A stretch of 64,000 nt of DNA from Terriglobia bacterium (GTDB taxonomy: Bacteria > Acidobacteriota > Terriglobia > Bryobacterales > Bryobacteraceae): NCBI GenBank assembly GCA_020073615.1, contig JAIQEX010000002.1, forward strand, positions 62,001 to 126,000. The letters are read 5' to 3'. Both the position numbers and the translations under genes were made by a program. The number at the start of each line of letters is the position of its first letter. The stretch's first letter is position 1. Below are positions 49,835-56,759 of the stretch, piece by piece. The notes under the pieces are model-generated. The model searched no databases and was not told where the DNA came from. It worked only from the letters and a program-made list of their open reading frames with translations.

Positions 49835-49938
49835 AGCGCAATGACATAAGCACGCCGGTGACCAACAGTAATATCAGATATAAAACTCTCATAATACGCA
49901 GGGCGGGCCGATGAGTGTACTGGAAGAGGCGCTCCCGC

Positions 49939-49956
49939 GCGGCAGGTTTTTGCCGC
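49939..49956. promoter_or_regulatory. 18-bp palindrome 1 in the flgF/fliK divergent region
   Basis: GCGGCAGGTTTTTGCCGC: arms GCGGCA and TGCCGC are perfect complements around a 6-base centre. It differs from the second site at only two positions. Twenty-nine bases separate the two starts, close to three helical turns. Confidence 0.5.
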
Positions 49957-49967
49957 CGGCGCCCGTG

Positions 49968-49985
49968 GCGGCAAGTCTTTGCCGC
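49968..49985. promoter_or_regulatory. 18-bp palindrome 2 in the flgF/fliK divergent region
   Basis: GCGGCAAGTCTTTGCCGC: seven-base perfect arms around GTCT. Same element as 49939-49956 with substitutions at positions 7 and 10. Either a regulator's tandem operator or a pair of mRNA hairpins upstream of the flagellar genes. Confidence 0.5.
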
Positions 49986-50053
49986 GCTCACCAGACTACC
50001 GTGTTGAAAATGCGCGCATTCGGTTTGGCCTCCGATCTGCAATCAGACGGTGC

Positions 50054-51742
50054 GTGACTGCCCTCGCACCACCGGCTTCGCTTCCCCCCGACCGCGCGTT
50101 CACGCGCCCCGATCCAGTGCCAGGAAGCGGCGGCAAAGGCGGCGCCGAGTCGGCGGCGCCCTCGCGCGCACGGGCGGCGCGATTCCCGGCGATGCTGGGA
50201 GACCTGGTGGAGAAGGGCGAGCAGGCCGATCCCAAGGCAGCTCATAAGAAGGATGCGGCGCCCTCCTGGACCGCCGCGGATTCGCTGGCGCAGGCTCAGG
50301 CCACCCCGGCCCCCGTGGCGCCTCTTTCGTTGGAAGCGCTGTTGCAGACCTCCGTCCCCGGTATTCCGGCGAAACCCGAGGAGGGGGCGCCGGAAGAGCT
50401 CGACCCCTCCGCCACGCCCGCCTCGGATTCGGGGCAGGCAGCCAGAACGGCGTCCCTGTTCCCGCAGGCGTTCGTTTCGGTGCGATTGCCGGCTCCGGCA
50501 TTACTGGAGCAGCCGCAGCCGGGCGCGAGTTCGGGTAAGGGCCGCAAACCGCAGGCCGGCAGCCTCGATCAGCTCAGCCCCGCCCTGACAACCCACGGGG
50601 CGCAGGCCATGCCGGAGGTTCCGCAGACCGGGGCAAACACAAGCCCTGCGGCGCAGGCACTCATGCCCGAGCGTCCGCAGGCCGAAGCAAACACAACCCG
50701 CGAGGCGCAGGCGCCCCTGCCCGAGCGCGCGCAAGCCGGAACAAATACAACCCCCGCGGAACAGGTACCCTTGCCCGGGCCTTCGCAGACCGGAGCGGAA
50801 CCATCCCCCGACCCCGTGGTCTCATGCGCACCGAGCGAGGGCGGCACCCCGGCCATGAGCCTGGCATTTGGAGCGCGTTTGACCGCGGTCCCGGTGCCAG
50901 CGGAGACGCGCGGCAGCGACAACCAACCTTCGCCGCGGGCGCCCTTGTCCGTGCTTTCGCGTCAGAATGTCCCCGCGAGCTCGCTCGCCAGCATTGCCGA
51001 GGGCGGTGCGGAAGCGGCGATCACACCCATCGCGTCCGATGCTTCCGATGGCGGCCGCGCCCGGAGCCAGGAAAAAGGAGACGCGCACGGATTTGCGGCA
51101 ACGGCGGAACCGGAGGCAACGGAAAAAGATGGCGCGGACAAGCCGGAGCGCCAGCGAAAGCCCGACGCGCCAGCATCGCCCGAGACCGACGCAGGCCGCG
51201 CTATGGCGAGCGGCGGCCGCGCTGTGGATTCCCGCGATACGCAACCGGCTGGCCCTCCCCCGCGCGGCGACAGCTCTTCCACACGCGAAGCGGCCCGTCC
51301 GGAGCCGGCCACGCCTCACCTTCGATCCGAACCGGCCGCTCCTCCGGCGGCGGCGCGCGACATCACGCTGGAGCTCAATGGCGGAGACCGGCGCGTCGAG
51401 GTGCGCCTGGTCGAGCGCCGCGGAGATATTCAAGTGGCCGTGCGCACCCCGGACGCCCGCCTCGCCGGGGAACTGCGTGAAGGGCTGCCCGCCCTCACGG
51501 CGAAACTCGAACAGAGCGGATTCCGCGCCGAAACCTGGCATCCGGCCGCCTCCGCGGGCGAGCGCTCGCGGCTGGCGGAACCTCACGCCGCCGCGGCACA
51601 GCAGGATGCGCAAGAACAAAGCGGGGAGGAAGGGCGGCAGCGGCAGCGCGACCACCAGCAGGATGCGCAAGACTCCGGGCAGCGATCCGGCCGCAAGCTC
51701 AATCGAAAGGAATTTGCATGGCTGTTCTCATCGCTTCGTTGA
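50054..51742 (+). CDS. fliK: FliK-like flagellar hook-length control protein
   Basis: 562 residues from a GTG at 50054; no ATG with a ribosome site is available in the frame, so the start is uncertain. The bulk is low-complexity Pro/Ala/Thr/Gly sequence, as in FliK N-terminal halves that act as molecular rulers, including an 18-residue tandem repeat at 50588-50800. The C-terminal domain (ITLELNGGDRRVEVRLVERR, then GDIQVAVRTPDARLAGELRE and LPALTAKLEQSGF) fits the Flg_hook domain that contacts FlhB to switch export. The last 80 residues are Gln/Glu/Arg-rich. It is followed by flgD and flgE, which fits hook assembly. Confidence 0.7.
   Translation: MTALAPPASLPPDRAFTRPDPVPGSGGKGGAESAAPSRARAARFPAMLGDLVEKGEQADPKAAHKKDAAPSWTAADSLAQAQATPAPVAPLSLEALLQTSVPGIPAKPEEGAPEELDPSATPASDSGQAARTASLFPQAFVSVRLPAPALLEQPQPGASSGKGRKPQAGSLDQLSPALTTHGAQAMPEVPQTGANTSPAAQALMPERPQAEANTTREAQAPLPERAQAGTNTTPAEQVPLPGPSQTGAEPSPDPVVSCAPSEGGTPAMSLAFGARLTAVPVPAETRGSDNQPSPRAPLSVLSRQNVPASSLASIAEGGAEAAITPIASDASDGGRARSQEKGDAHGFAATAEPEATEKDGADKPERQRKPDAPASPETDAGRAMASGGRAVDSRDTQPAGPPPRGDSSSTREAARPEPATPHLRSEPAAPPAAARDITLELNGGDRRVEVRLVERRGDIQVAVRTPDARLAGELREGLPALTAKLEQSGFRAETWHPAASAGERSRLAEPHAAAAQQDAQEQSGEEGRQRQRDHQQDAQDSGQRSGRKLNRKEFAWLFSSLR
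50588..50800 (+). repeat. four tandem ~18-codon repeats inside the FliK-like gene
   Basis: Units at 50588-50638 (17 codons), 50639-50692, 50693-50746 and 50747-50800. The pattern is T-x-x-x-x-Q-x-x-x-P-E/G-x-x-Q-x-x-x-N, for example TTREAQAPLPERAQAGTN. Unit length is 54 bases in three of four. The number of repeats would directly change the length of a FliK ruler. Confidence 0.85.
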
Positions 51743-51776
51743 GCAGCCGGACAGCACTGCATAGGGAGACACCAGA

Positions 51777-52067
51777 ATGACACCAGGAATCACATCGAGC
51801 AATTCAACTTCAGGCACCTTAGGGAACTCGTCCGCGACCACGGCTACGCCTACGCCTACGGTCGACAAGAACATGTTCTTGCAACTGATGGTAGCTCAGC
51901 TCAAGAACCAGGACCCGCTCAATCCCAGCGACGGCACCCAATTTCTGGCGCAGCTCGCGCAGTTCCAGCAGCTCGAACAGAGCGTGAATACGGGGCAGGA
52001 TATCACCGCCATCCGGCAGGATCTGGACCAACTCGTGACGCAAGGCGGGTCGGTAACACAACCATAA
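51777..52067 (+). CDS. flgD: flagellar hook-capping protein FlgD, minimal form
   Basis: 96 residues. DKNMFLQLMVAQLKNQDPLN followed by PSDGTQFLAQLAQFQQLEQS is the conserved FlgD N-terminal segment. The usual C-terminal FLN/Tudor-like domains (about 120 residues more in E. coli) are missing, so only the scaffold part remains. It sits between fliK and flgE; the cap is needed to polymerise FlgE. The upstream Ser/Thr-rich N-terminus is normal. Confidence 0.92.
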   Translation: MTPGITSSNSTSGTLGNSSATTATPTPTVDKNMFLQLMVAQLKNQDPLNPSDGTQFLAQLAQFQQLEQSVNTGQDITAIRQDLDQLVTQGGSVTQP

Positions 52068-52080
52068 TCGGGAGAATCCA

Positions 52081-53349
52081 ATGTTTACTTCCTTTTCAAC
52101 GGCGCTTTCCGCATTGAGCGCAACCTCGACGGCGATCGATGTGGTGGGCAACAACCTGGCGAACCTGAATACGCCGGGCTTCAAAACCAGCCAGGTGTGC
52201 TTCCGCGACCTGGTGACGCAGTCTCTGGGAGCGGGGCTGGGCGATACGCAGGTGGGCTTTGGAACCGGGCAACCGCTGACTGTCCGCGAGTTCTCGCAAG
52301 GAGCCATCCAGACGAGCGCCGGGCTGCTGGACGCGGCCATCCAGGGCGACGGCTTTTTTGTCGTTAAGGACAATCAGGGCGGCACCTTCTACACACGTGC
52401 CGGCAATTTCCAGGCGGACAGCTCCGGCAACCTGCTCACCGATACGGGCGACAGCGTGCAGGGCTGGACGACGGTCAATCCGGCGACGGGAACGGTGGAT
52501 ACCAACGGCCCGATCGGCAAGATTATCGTGCCGGTGGGCACTCTCAAACCGCCCACTCCCACTACCGGCTTCACCACCGACCTGAACCTGAACTCCTCCT
52601 CGGCGGCGGATGCAACGTCGGACTTTACCACCACGGTGACCGCCTACGACAGTCTGGGGACATCGCACGTCCTGACGCTCAGTTTCGAAAAGACGGCGCC
52701 GAATACCTGGAATTACAAAGTGACCATTCCGGGGGAGGACCTCAGCACGGGGACCGCGGGCACACCTTCGGACATCGAGGGCGCCAGCGGCACGTTCACC
52801 TTTGGCGCCGATGGCAAATTGACCGATCCGGCGCCCGGGGCGCCCATCAAGTTCGACGTCACGGGCCTTACCGACGGCGCGGCTGACATGCAGGGCCTGA
52901 CGTGGGATCCGTACAGCGGCAAGACGGGGCGGATTACCCAGTTTGGACAAACATCGTCGCCCTCGGCAAGCTGGCAAAACGGCTCGGCGGCGGCGCAGTT
53001 GGTGCACGTCGGCCTGGGGGATGGGGGGAAGATCCTGGCGCAATACTCCAACGGCGACCAGGTGGTGGTGGGGCAGGTCGCCATGGCGTCGATCCGCAAC
53101 CCGGACACGCTGATCGCCTCCGGCAACAACGCCTTTCAGCTCAGCGCGCGCACGGCGAACCCGTCCATCGGCGTGTCGGGAACCGGCGGCCGCGGCAACA
53201 TCGTGGGTGGGGCCGTCGAGGCCTCCACGGTGGATATCGCCCAGGAGTTCACCCACCTGATTGTGTACCAGCGCGGCTATGAGGCGAACTCCAAGGTAGT
53301 CACCACGGCCGATCAATTGAGCCAGGACACTATCAACTTAATCCGCTAA
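52081..53349 (+). CDS. flgE: flagellar hook protein FlgE
   Basis: 422 residues. FSTALSALSATSTAIDVVGN and NLANLNTPGFKTSQVCFRDL at the N-terminus and EASTVDIAQEFTHLIVYQRG near the C-terminus (YEANSKVVTTADQLSQDTIN) are the FlgE/F/G-type helical ends; the D1/D2 variable middle (SSSAADATSDFTTTVTAYDS) is hook type. It is the major hook subunit. It starts 13 bases after flgD. The DPYSGKTGRITQFGQTSSPS region is the surface domain. Confidence 0.96.
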   Translation: MFTSFSTALSALSATSTAIDVVGNNLANLNTPGFKTSQVCFRDLVTQSLGAGLGDTQVGFGTGQPLTVREFSQGAIQTSAGLLDAAIQGDGFFVVKDNQGGTFYTRAGNFQADSSGNLLTDTGDSVQGWTTVNPATGTVDTNGPIGKIIVPVGTLKPPTPTTGFTTDLNLNSSSAADATSDFTTTVTAYDSLGTSHVLTLSFEKTAPNTWNYKVTIPGEDLSTGTAGTPSDIEGASGTFTFGADGKLTDPAPGAPIKFDVTGLTDGAADMQGLTWDPYSGKTGRITQFGQTSSPSASWQNGSAAAQLVHVGLGDGGKILAQYSNGDQVVVGQVAMASIRNPDTLIASGNNAFQLSARTANPSIGVSGTGGRGNIVGGAVEASTVDIAQEFTHLIVYQRGYEANSKVVTTADQLSQDTINLIR

Positions 53350-53375
53350 GCCGCCGATAACTCCACTAGCAGCCA

Positions 53376-53621
53376 ATGACTCCTCTGGAAGAGATTGCGC
53401 CGCTGGGCGACGTTCCCGTCGAAATCGAGGTCGAGCTCGACCGGCGCACCATGAAGACGCGCGAAGTGCTGAAGCTCGCCGAAGGCAGCGTGATTCCTAC
53501 CGCGCGGTCGGCCGGCGAGAACATCGACATCTTCATCGGCGGAGTGCTGTGCGGCTCCGGCGAGATCGTGGTGATCGAGAATACGCTCGGCGTGCGCATC
53601 ACGGACTTCCACGAGGAGTGA
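53376..53621 (+). CDS. fliN: flagellar motor switch protein FliN (short form)
   Basis: 81 residues, almost entirely the SpoA/FliN C-terminal domain: LGDVPVEIEVELDRRTMKTR, EVLKLAEGSVIPTARSAGEN, VLCGSGEIVVIENTLGVRIT. It forms part of the switch C-ring that binds CheY-P. A second FliN-like gene lies at 60887; here only one half of a usual FliN/FliY is present. Right after flgE, before fliO. Confidence 0.92.
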   Translation: MTPLEEIAPLGDVPVEIEVELDRRTMKTREVLKLAEGSVIPTARSAGENIDIFIGGVLCGSGEIVVIENTLGVRITDFHEE

Positions 53622-53636
53622 AAGGACCGGGTGGAG

Positions 53637-53921
53637 ATGGACGTGTTTCGACAGATCGCGGCGGTGGCCGGGGTGCTGACCCTGCTGGCCGCAACCTTAT
53701 GGTGGCTGCGCCGGCGCGGATTCGCCGGCGTACTGCCGGCGAGAAGGCCGGCCGGGCGAAGGCTGGAAAGCCTGGAGCGCCTGCCGCTCGGCCCGCACCA
53801 CATGCTGCACCTGGTACGCCTGGGCGACACGGCCTTGCTGCTGGCGTCCTCTCCGGCGGGCTGCGCGCTGGTCCAGACCGTGCCGTTGCACGAAGCGGAC
53901 CGGCGGGAAGGCGTCCGATGA
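53637..53921 (+). CDS. fliO: flagellar export protein FliO-like
   Basis: 94 residues from the ATG at 53637 (a GTG at 53631 is an alternative). One membrane helix (IAAVAGVLTLLAATLWWLRR) and a C-terminal segment LESLERLPLGPHHMLHLVRL then GDTALLLASSPAGCALVQTV, the FliO pattern of a basic loop after the helix. FliO helps FliP assemble. It overlaps fliP by ATGA and is placed in the fixed order fliN-O-P-Q-R. Confidence 0.82.
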   Translation: MDVFRQIAAVAGVLTLLAATLWWLRRRGFAGVLPARRPAGRRLESLERLPLGPHHMLHLVRLGDTALLLASSPAGCALVQTVPLHEADRREGVR

Positions 53922-54658
53922 AAACCATTCGTGGCCTGCCGCTCCTGCTGCTGGCGGCCGTTCCGCTTGCCGCGGCGCCGTCCGAACCTCTCTCTCTCTT
54001 CGGCATATCGGCCGGAAAAGGCGCTTCCAGCCTCGGCGTCCCCATGCAGATCGTAATTCTGTTGACGCTCATGACCCTGCTGCCGGCCGCGGTCATGTCC
54101 ATGACGCCGTTCCTGCGCATCACCGTGGTCCTGCATTTTCTGCGGCAGGCGCTGGGCACGCAATCCACGCCCTCCAACCAGGTGCTCCTGGGGCTGGCCC
54201 TCTTCCTGACTATCGTCATCATGCAACCGGTGGCGGCGGAAATGTACCACCAGGGATGGGAGCCTATGGAGGCGGGGCATTTGACCCCGCAGCAGGCGTT
54301 CGACCAGGGCGCCAGACCGCTGCGCAATTTCATGGTGCGGTTTGCCCGGGAAAAAGACATCCGGCTGTTCGTCGAGATGACCCACGCCCCGGCTCCGCAT
54401 ACGCCCGCGGATCTCGATCTCAAGATTCTCATCCCTGCTTACATCCTTTCCGAGCTCAAGACGGGGTTTCAGATCGGCGCGGTGCTGTTTCTGCCGTTCC
54501 TGGTGATCGATCTGGTCGTGGCCTCGGTCACCCTTTCGGTGGGCATGGTGCAACTGCCGCCGGTGATGATCTCCGCGCCGTTTAAGATCATGCTGTTTGT
54601 GCTGGCGGACGGCTGGAACCTGGTGGTCGGCTCGCTCATGAAGAGCTTCTACTCATGA
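53918..54658 (+). CDS. fliP: flagellar export gate protein FliP
   Basis: 246 residues. Signal peptide LPLLLLAAVPLAAAP, then PMQIVILLTLMTLLPAAVMS, MTPFLRITVVLHFLRQALGT and QSTPSNQVLLGLALFLTIVI, the FliP signature; IPAYILSELKTGFQIGAVLF and VMISAPFKIMLFVLADGWNL follow. FliP forms the pentameric export gate. It overlaps fliQ by ATGA. Confidence 0.97.
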   Translation: MKTIRGLPLLLLAAVPLAAAPSEPLSLFGISAGKGASSLGVPMQIVILLTLMTLLPAAVMSMTPFLRITVVLHFLRQALGTQSTPSNQVLLGLALFLTIVIMQPVAAEMYHQGWEPMEAGHLTPQQAFDQGARPLRNFMVRFAREKDIRLFVEMTHAPAPHTPADLDLKILIPAYILSELKTGFQIGAVLFLPFLVIDLVVASVTLSVGMVQLPPVMISAPFKIMLFVLADGWNLVVGSLMKSFYS

Positions 54659-54924
54659 CCCCCGACGCCGTAGTCCAGATCATCCGCGACGCCCTGATGA
54701 TGACATTCTGGCTGGCCGCTCCTCTGCTTGCGGTCGGTTTCATTGCGGGAATTGCGGTCAGCCTGGTGCAGATCGCGACCTCCATGCAGGACAACGCCAT
54801 CAGCACCGTGCCGCGCCTGCTGGCCTTTTTGGGCGGACTCCTGCTTCTCCTGCCGTGGATGTTGCAGAGGATCGTCTCGTATACCACCGTGCTTCTGGGG
54901 GACTTCGGCCGCTATGCCCACTAG
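54655..54924 (+). CDS. fliQ: flagellar export gate protein FliQ
   Basis: 89 residues with two membrane helices (ALMMTFWLAAPLLAVGFIAG; RLLAFLGGLLLLLPWMLQRI). GIAVSLVQIATSMQDNAIST between them is the FliQ family motif. It overlaps fliP at its start and fliR at its end. Confidence 0.95.
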   Translation: MTPDAVVQIIRDALMMTFWLAAPLLAVGFIAGIAVSLVQIATSMQDNAISTVPRLLAFLGGLLLLLPWMLQRIVSYTTVLLGDFGRYAH

Positions 54925-55684
54925 CCTGACGCTCTCGGCCGGGACGCTGTTCTCTTTCCTGCTGGTGCTGGCGCGGGTGTCGGGTGCGCTGGTGTTCGTG
55001 CCGCTGCCCGGCATCCGCAGCGCGCCCGAGCCGGCACGGGCGGCCCTCGCTTTGGGGTTCACGCTCGCGCTGGCAGCGCGCTGGCCGGCCATCGACGCTA
55101 CAGTCACCGCAGGCACCTTGGCGGGTTGGGCAGTGGCAGAGGCCGCTCTGGGCATCGCCATCGGCGTTTCCGTGGCCATCGTGCTCGAGGCGTTCGGGCT
55201 GGCGGCACAGGTCTTGGGACTCCAGGCCGGTTACGCCTATGCCTCCACCATCGATCCCAATACCCAGGCCGATTCCGGCATCCTGCTGGTGTTCGCGCAG
55301 CTCATGGGAGGCATGCTGTTCTTCGCGCTGGGGCTCGACCGCGAGGTTCTGCGGCTGTTCGCGCTCAGCCTCGAGAAGGTCCCTGCGGGGAGCTATGTAT
55401 TTGGGCCGTCCACCGGGCAGGCCCTCATCCGGCTGGCTTCCAGCCTCTTTTCCGTGGGTGTGCGGCTGGCCATGCCGGTGGTGGCCCTGCTGGTGATGGT
55501 AGACGTTGCGCTGGCGCTGCTCGGCCGCCTCAACGCGCAACTGCAACTGCTCTCCCTGGCCTTTCCGGCGAAAATGCTGGTCGCCCTGCTGGTGCTGAGC
55601 TGGGTGTCGGTCATCTTCCCTCGCGTATTGCTGGAGTTCAGCGGGCATGCCTGGGTGGCGGCGCGCCGCATGTTGGGGATATGA
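54914..55684 (+). CDS. fliR: flagellar export gate protein FliR
   Basis: 256 residues from the ATG at 54914, overlapping fliQ by 11 bases. Polytopic membrane protein with LVLARVSGALVFVPLPGIRS, GLAAQVLGLQAGYAYASTID, MLFFALGLDREVLRLFALSL and AMPVVALLVMVDVALALLGR; NAQLQLLSLAFPAKMLVALL is FliR-typical. It completes the export gate with FliP and FliQ. Confidence 0.95.
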   Translation: MPTSLTLSAGTLFSFLLVLARVSGALVFVPLPGIRSAPEPARAALALGFTLALAARWPAIDATVTAGTLAGWAVAEAALGIAIGVSVAIVLEAFGLAAQVLGLQAGYAYASTIDPNTQADSGILLVFAQLMGGMLFFALGLDREVLRLFALSLEKVPAGSYVFGPSTGQALIRLASSLFSVGVRLAMPVVALLVMVDVALALLGRLNAQLQLLSLAFPAKMLVALLVLSWVSVIFPRVLLEFSGHAWVAARRMLGI

Positions 55685-55690
55685 GGCGCC

Positions 55691-56755
55691 ATGGCGGACC
55701 GGTCCGGAAAAACCGAGCAACCCACGCAGCGGCGGGTGGACAAGGCGCGCAAGGACGGCCAGTTTCCGGCGGCGAAAGAATTGGTTTCGGCTCTTCAGTT
55801 CATGGTATTTCTGGCGCTCCTGGGGGCGGGAGGCGCGCGCTGGTTTGCCCAGTTCCGCGCCACCACCCGCTCGCTTTTCGCGCTGGCATTTGCGCGCGAG
55901 ATAGGTGTGCGCGATCTGCAGCACGTGGCCTGGCAGCTCTGCTGGCAGAACTTTCTGCCGCTCGCGCTGTGCGGACTAGCCGTGACATTGGCCACGCTGG
56001 GCTTTCGCCTCGCGACCACGCGTTTCGGTGTGAGCCTCAAGAAGCTGGCGCCGGACCCGGCGCGTTTCAGTCCCCTGGCGAAACTCCGGGAACTCCCCAA
56101 GCAGAATCTGCCGGCATTGTTCCAGGCGGCGATCCTGCTGCCGCTGTTCCTGTGGGCCGTTTATGCCATAGCGCGGGACAAACTGGAAGCCTTCCTGTCG
56201 CTCCCTCTCGAAAGCGTGGAGAGCGGCTGCGGTTTCATCGGGAGCTCCCTGATGGAGCTGTTCTGGAAAGCCGCCGTGGTCTTCCTGGTATTCGGTGCGG
56301 TGGACCTGTTTCGCCAGATGAGCCGCTACAAGCGGGATCTGCGCATGAGCAAACAGGACATCAAGGAAGAGATGAAGGAGCTGGAAGGCAATCCGCAGAT
56401 GAAGGCGCGGATTCGCCGGCTGCAACGCGACCACGCACGGCGCCAGATGATGAAGGAAGTGCCCAAGGCGACCGCGGTGGTGGTCAACCCCACGCACTTC
56501 GCCGTCGCCATCCGCTATCAGGTGGACAGCATGGCGGCGCCGCTGGTGGTTGCCAAGGGCAAGAACTACCTGGCGCTGCGCATTCGCCAGAAGGCGATGG
56601 AGCACCAGGTTCCCATCATCGAAAACCCGCCCCTGGCCCAGTCCCTGTACAAGTCCGTGGAAGTCGGACAGGAGATCCCGCCGCACCTGTATCGCGCGGT
56701 GGCCGAGATCCTGGCCTACATTTTCAAACTCATGAATGGGAGACTGCCAGGTTAG
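55691..56755 (+). CDS. flhB: flagellar export specificity switch protein FlhB
   Basis: 354 residues. KTEQPTQRRVDKARKDGQFP near the start, four helices, then MSKQDIKEEMKELEGNPQMK and the cytoplasmic domain with the self-cleavage site NPTH in KATAVVVNPTHFAVAIRYQV. Cleavage after Asn lets FlhB switch from hook to filament export together with FliK. It is two bases or so downstream of fliR and five before flhA. Confidence 0.97.
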   Translation: MADRSGKTEQPTQRRVDKARKDGQFPAAKELVSALQFMVFLALLGAGGARWFAQFRATTRSLFALAFAREIGVRDLQHVAWQLCWQNFLPLALCGLAVTLATLGFRLATTRFGVSLKKLAPDPARFSPLAKLRELPKQNLPALFQAAILLPLFLWAVYAIARDKLEAFLSLPLESVESGCGFIGSSLMELFWKAAVVFLVFGAVDLFRQMSRYKRDLRMSKQDIKEEMKELEGNPQMKARIRRLQRDHARRQMMKEVPKATAVVVNPTHFAVAIRYQVDSMAAPLVVAKGKNYLALRIRQKAMEHQVPIIENPPLAQSLYKSVEVGQEIPPHLYRAVAEILAYIFKLMNGRLPG

Positions 56756-56759
56756 AACC

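Noticed and set aside
49806-49892. 28-residue leftward frame MRVLYLILLLVTGVLMSLRY overlapping the flgF start
   Set aside because: It looks like a membrane peptide but has no ribosome site and lies in the AT-rich promoter region of flgF, so it is more likely non-coding.
49966-49984. Possible sigma-54 promoter TGGC...TTGC upstream of the fliK-like gene
   Set aside because: The distance between GG and GC is 12 bases instead of 10, and the bases belong to the palindrome, so it is not a sigma-54 site.
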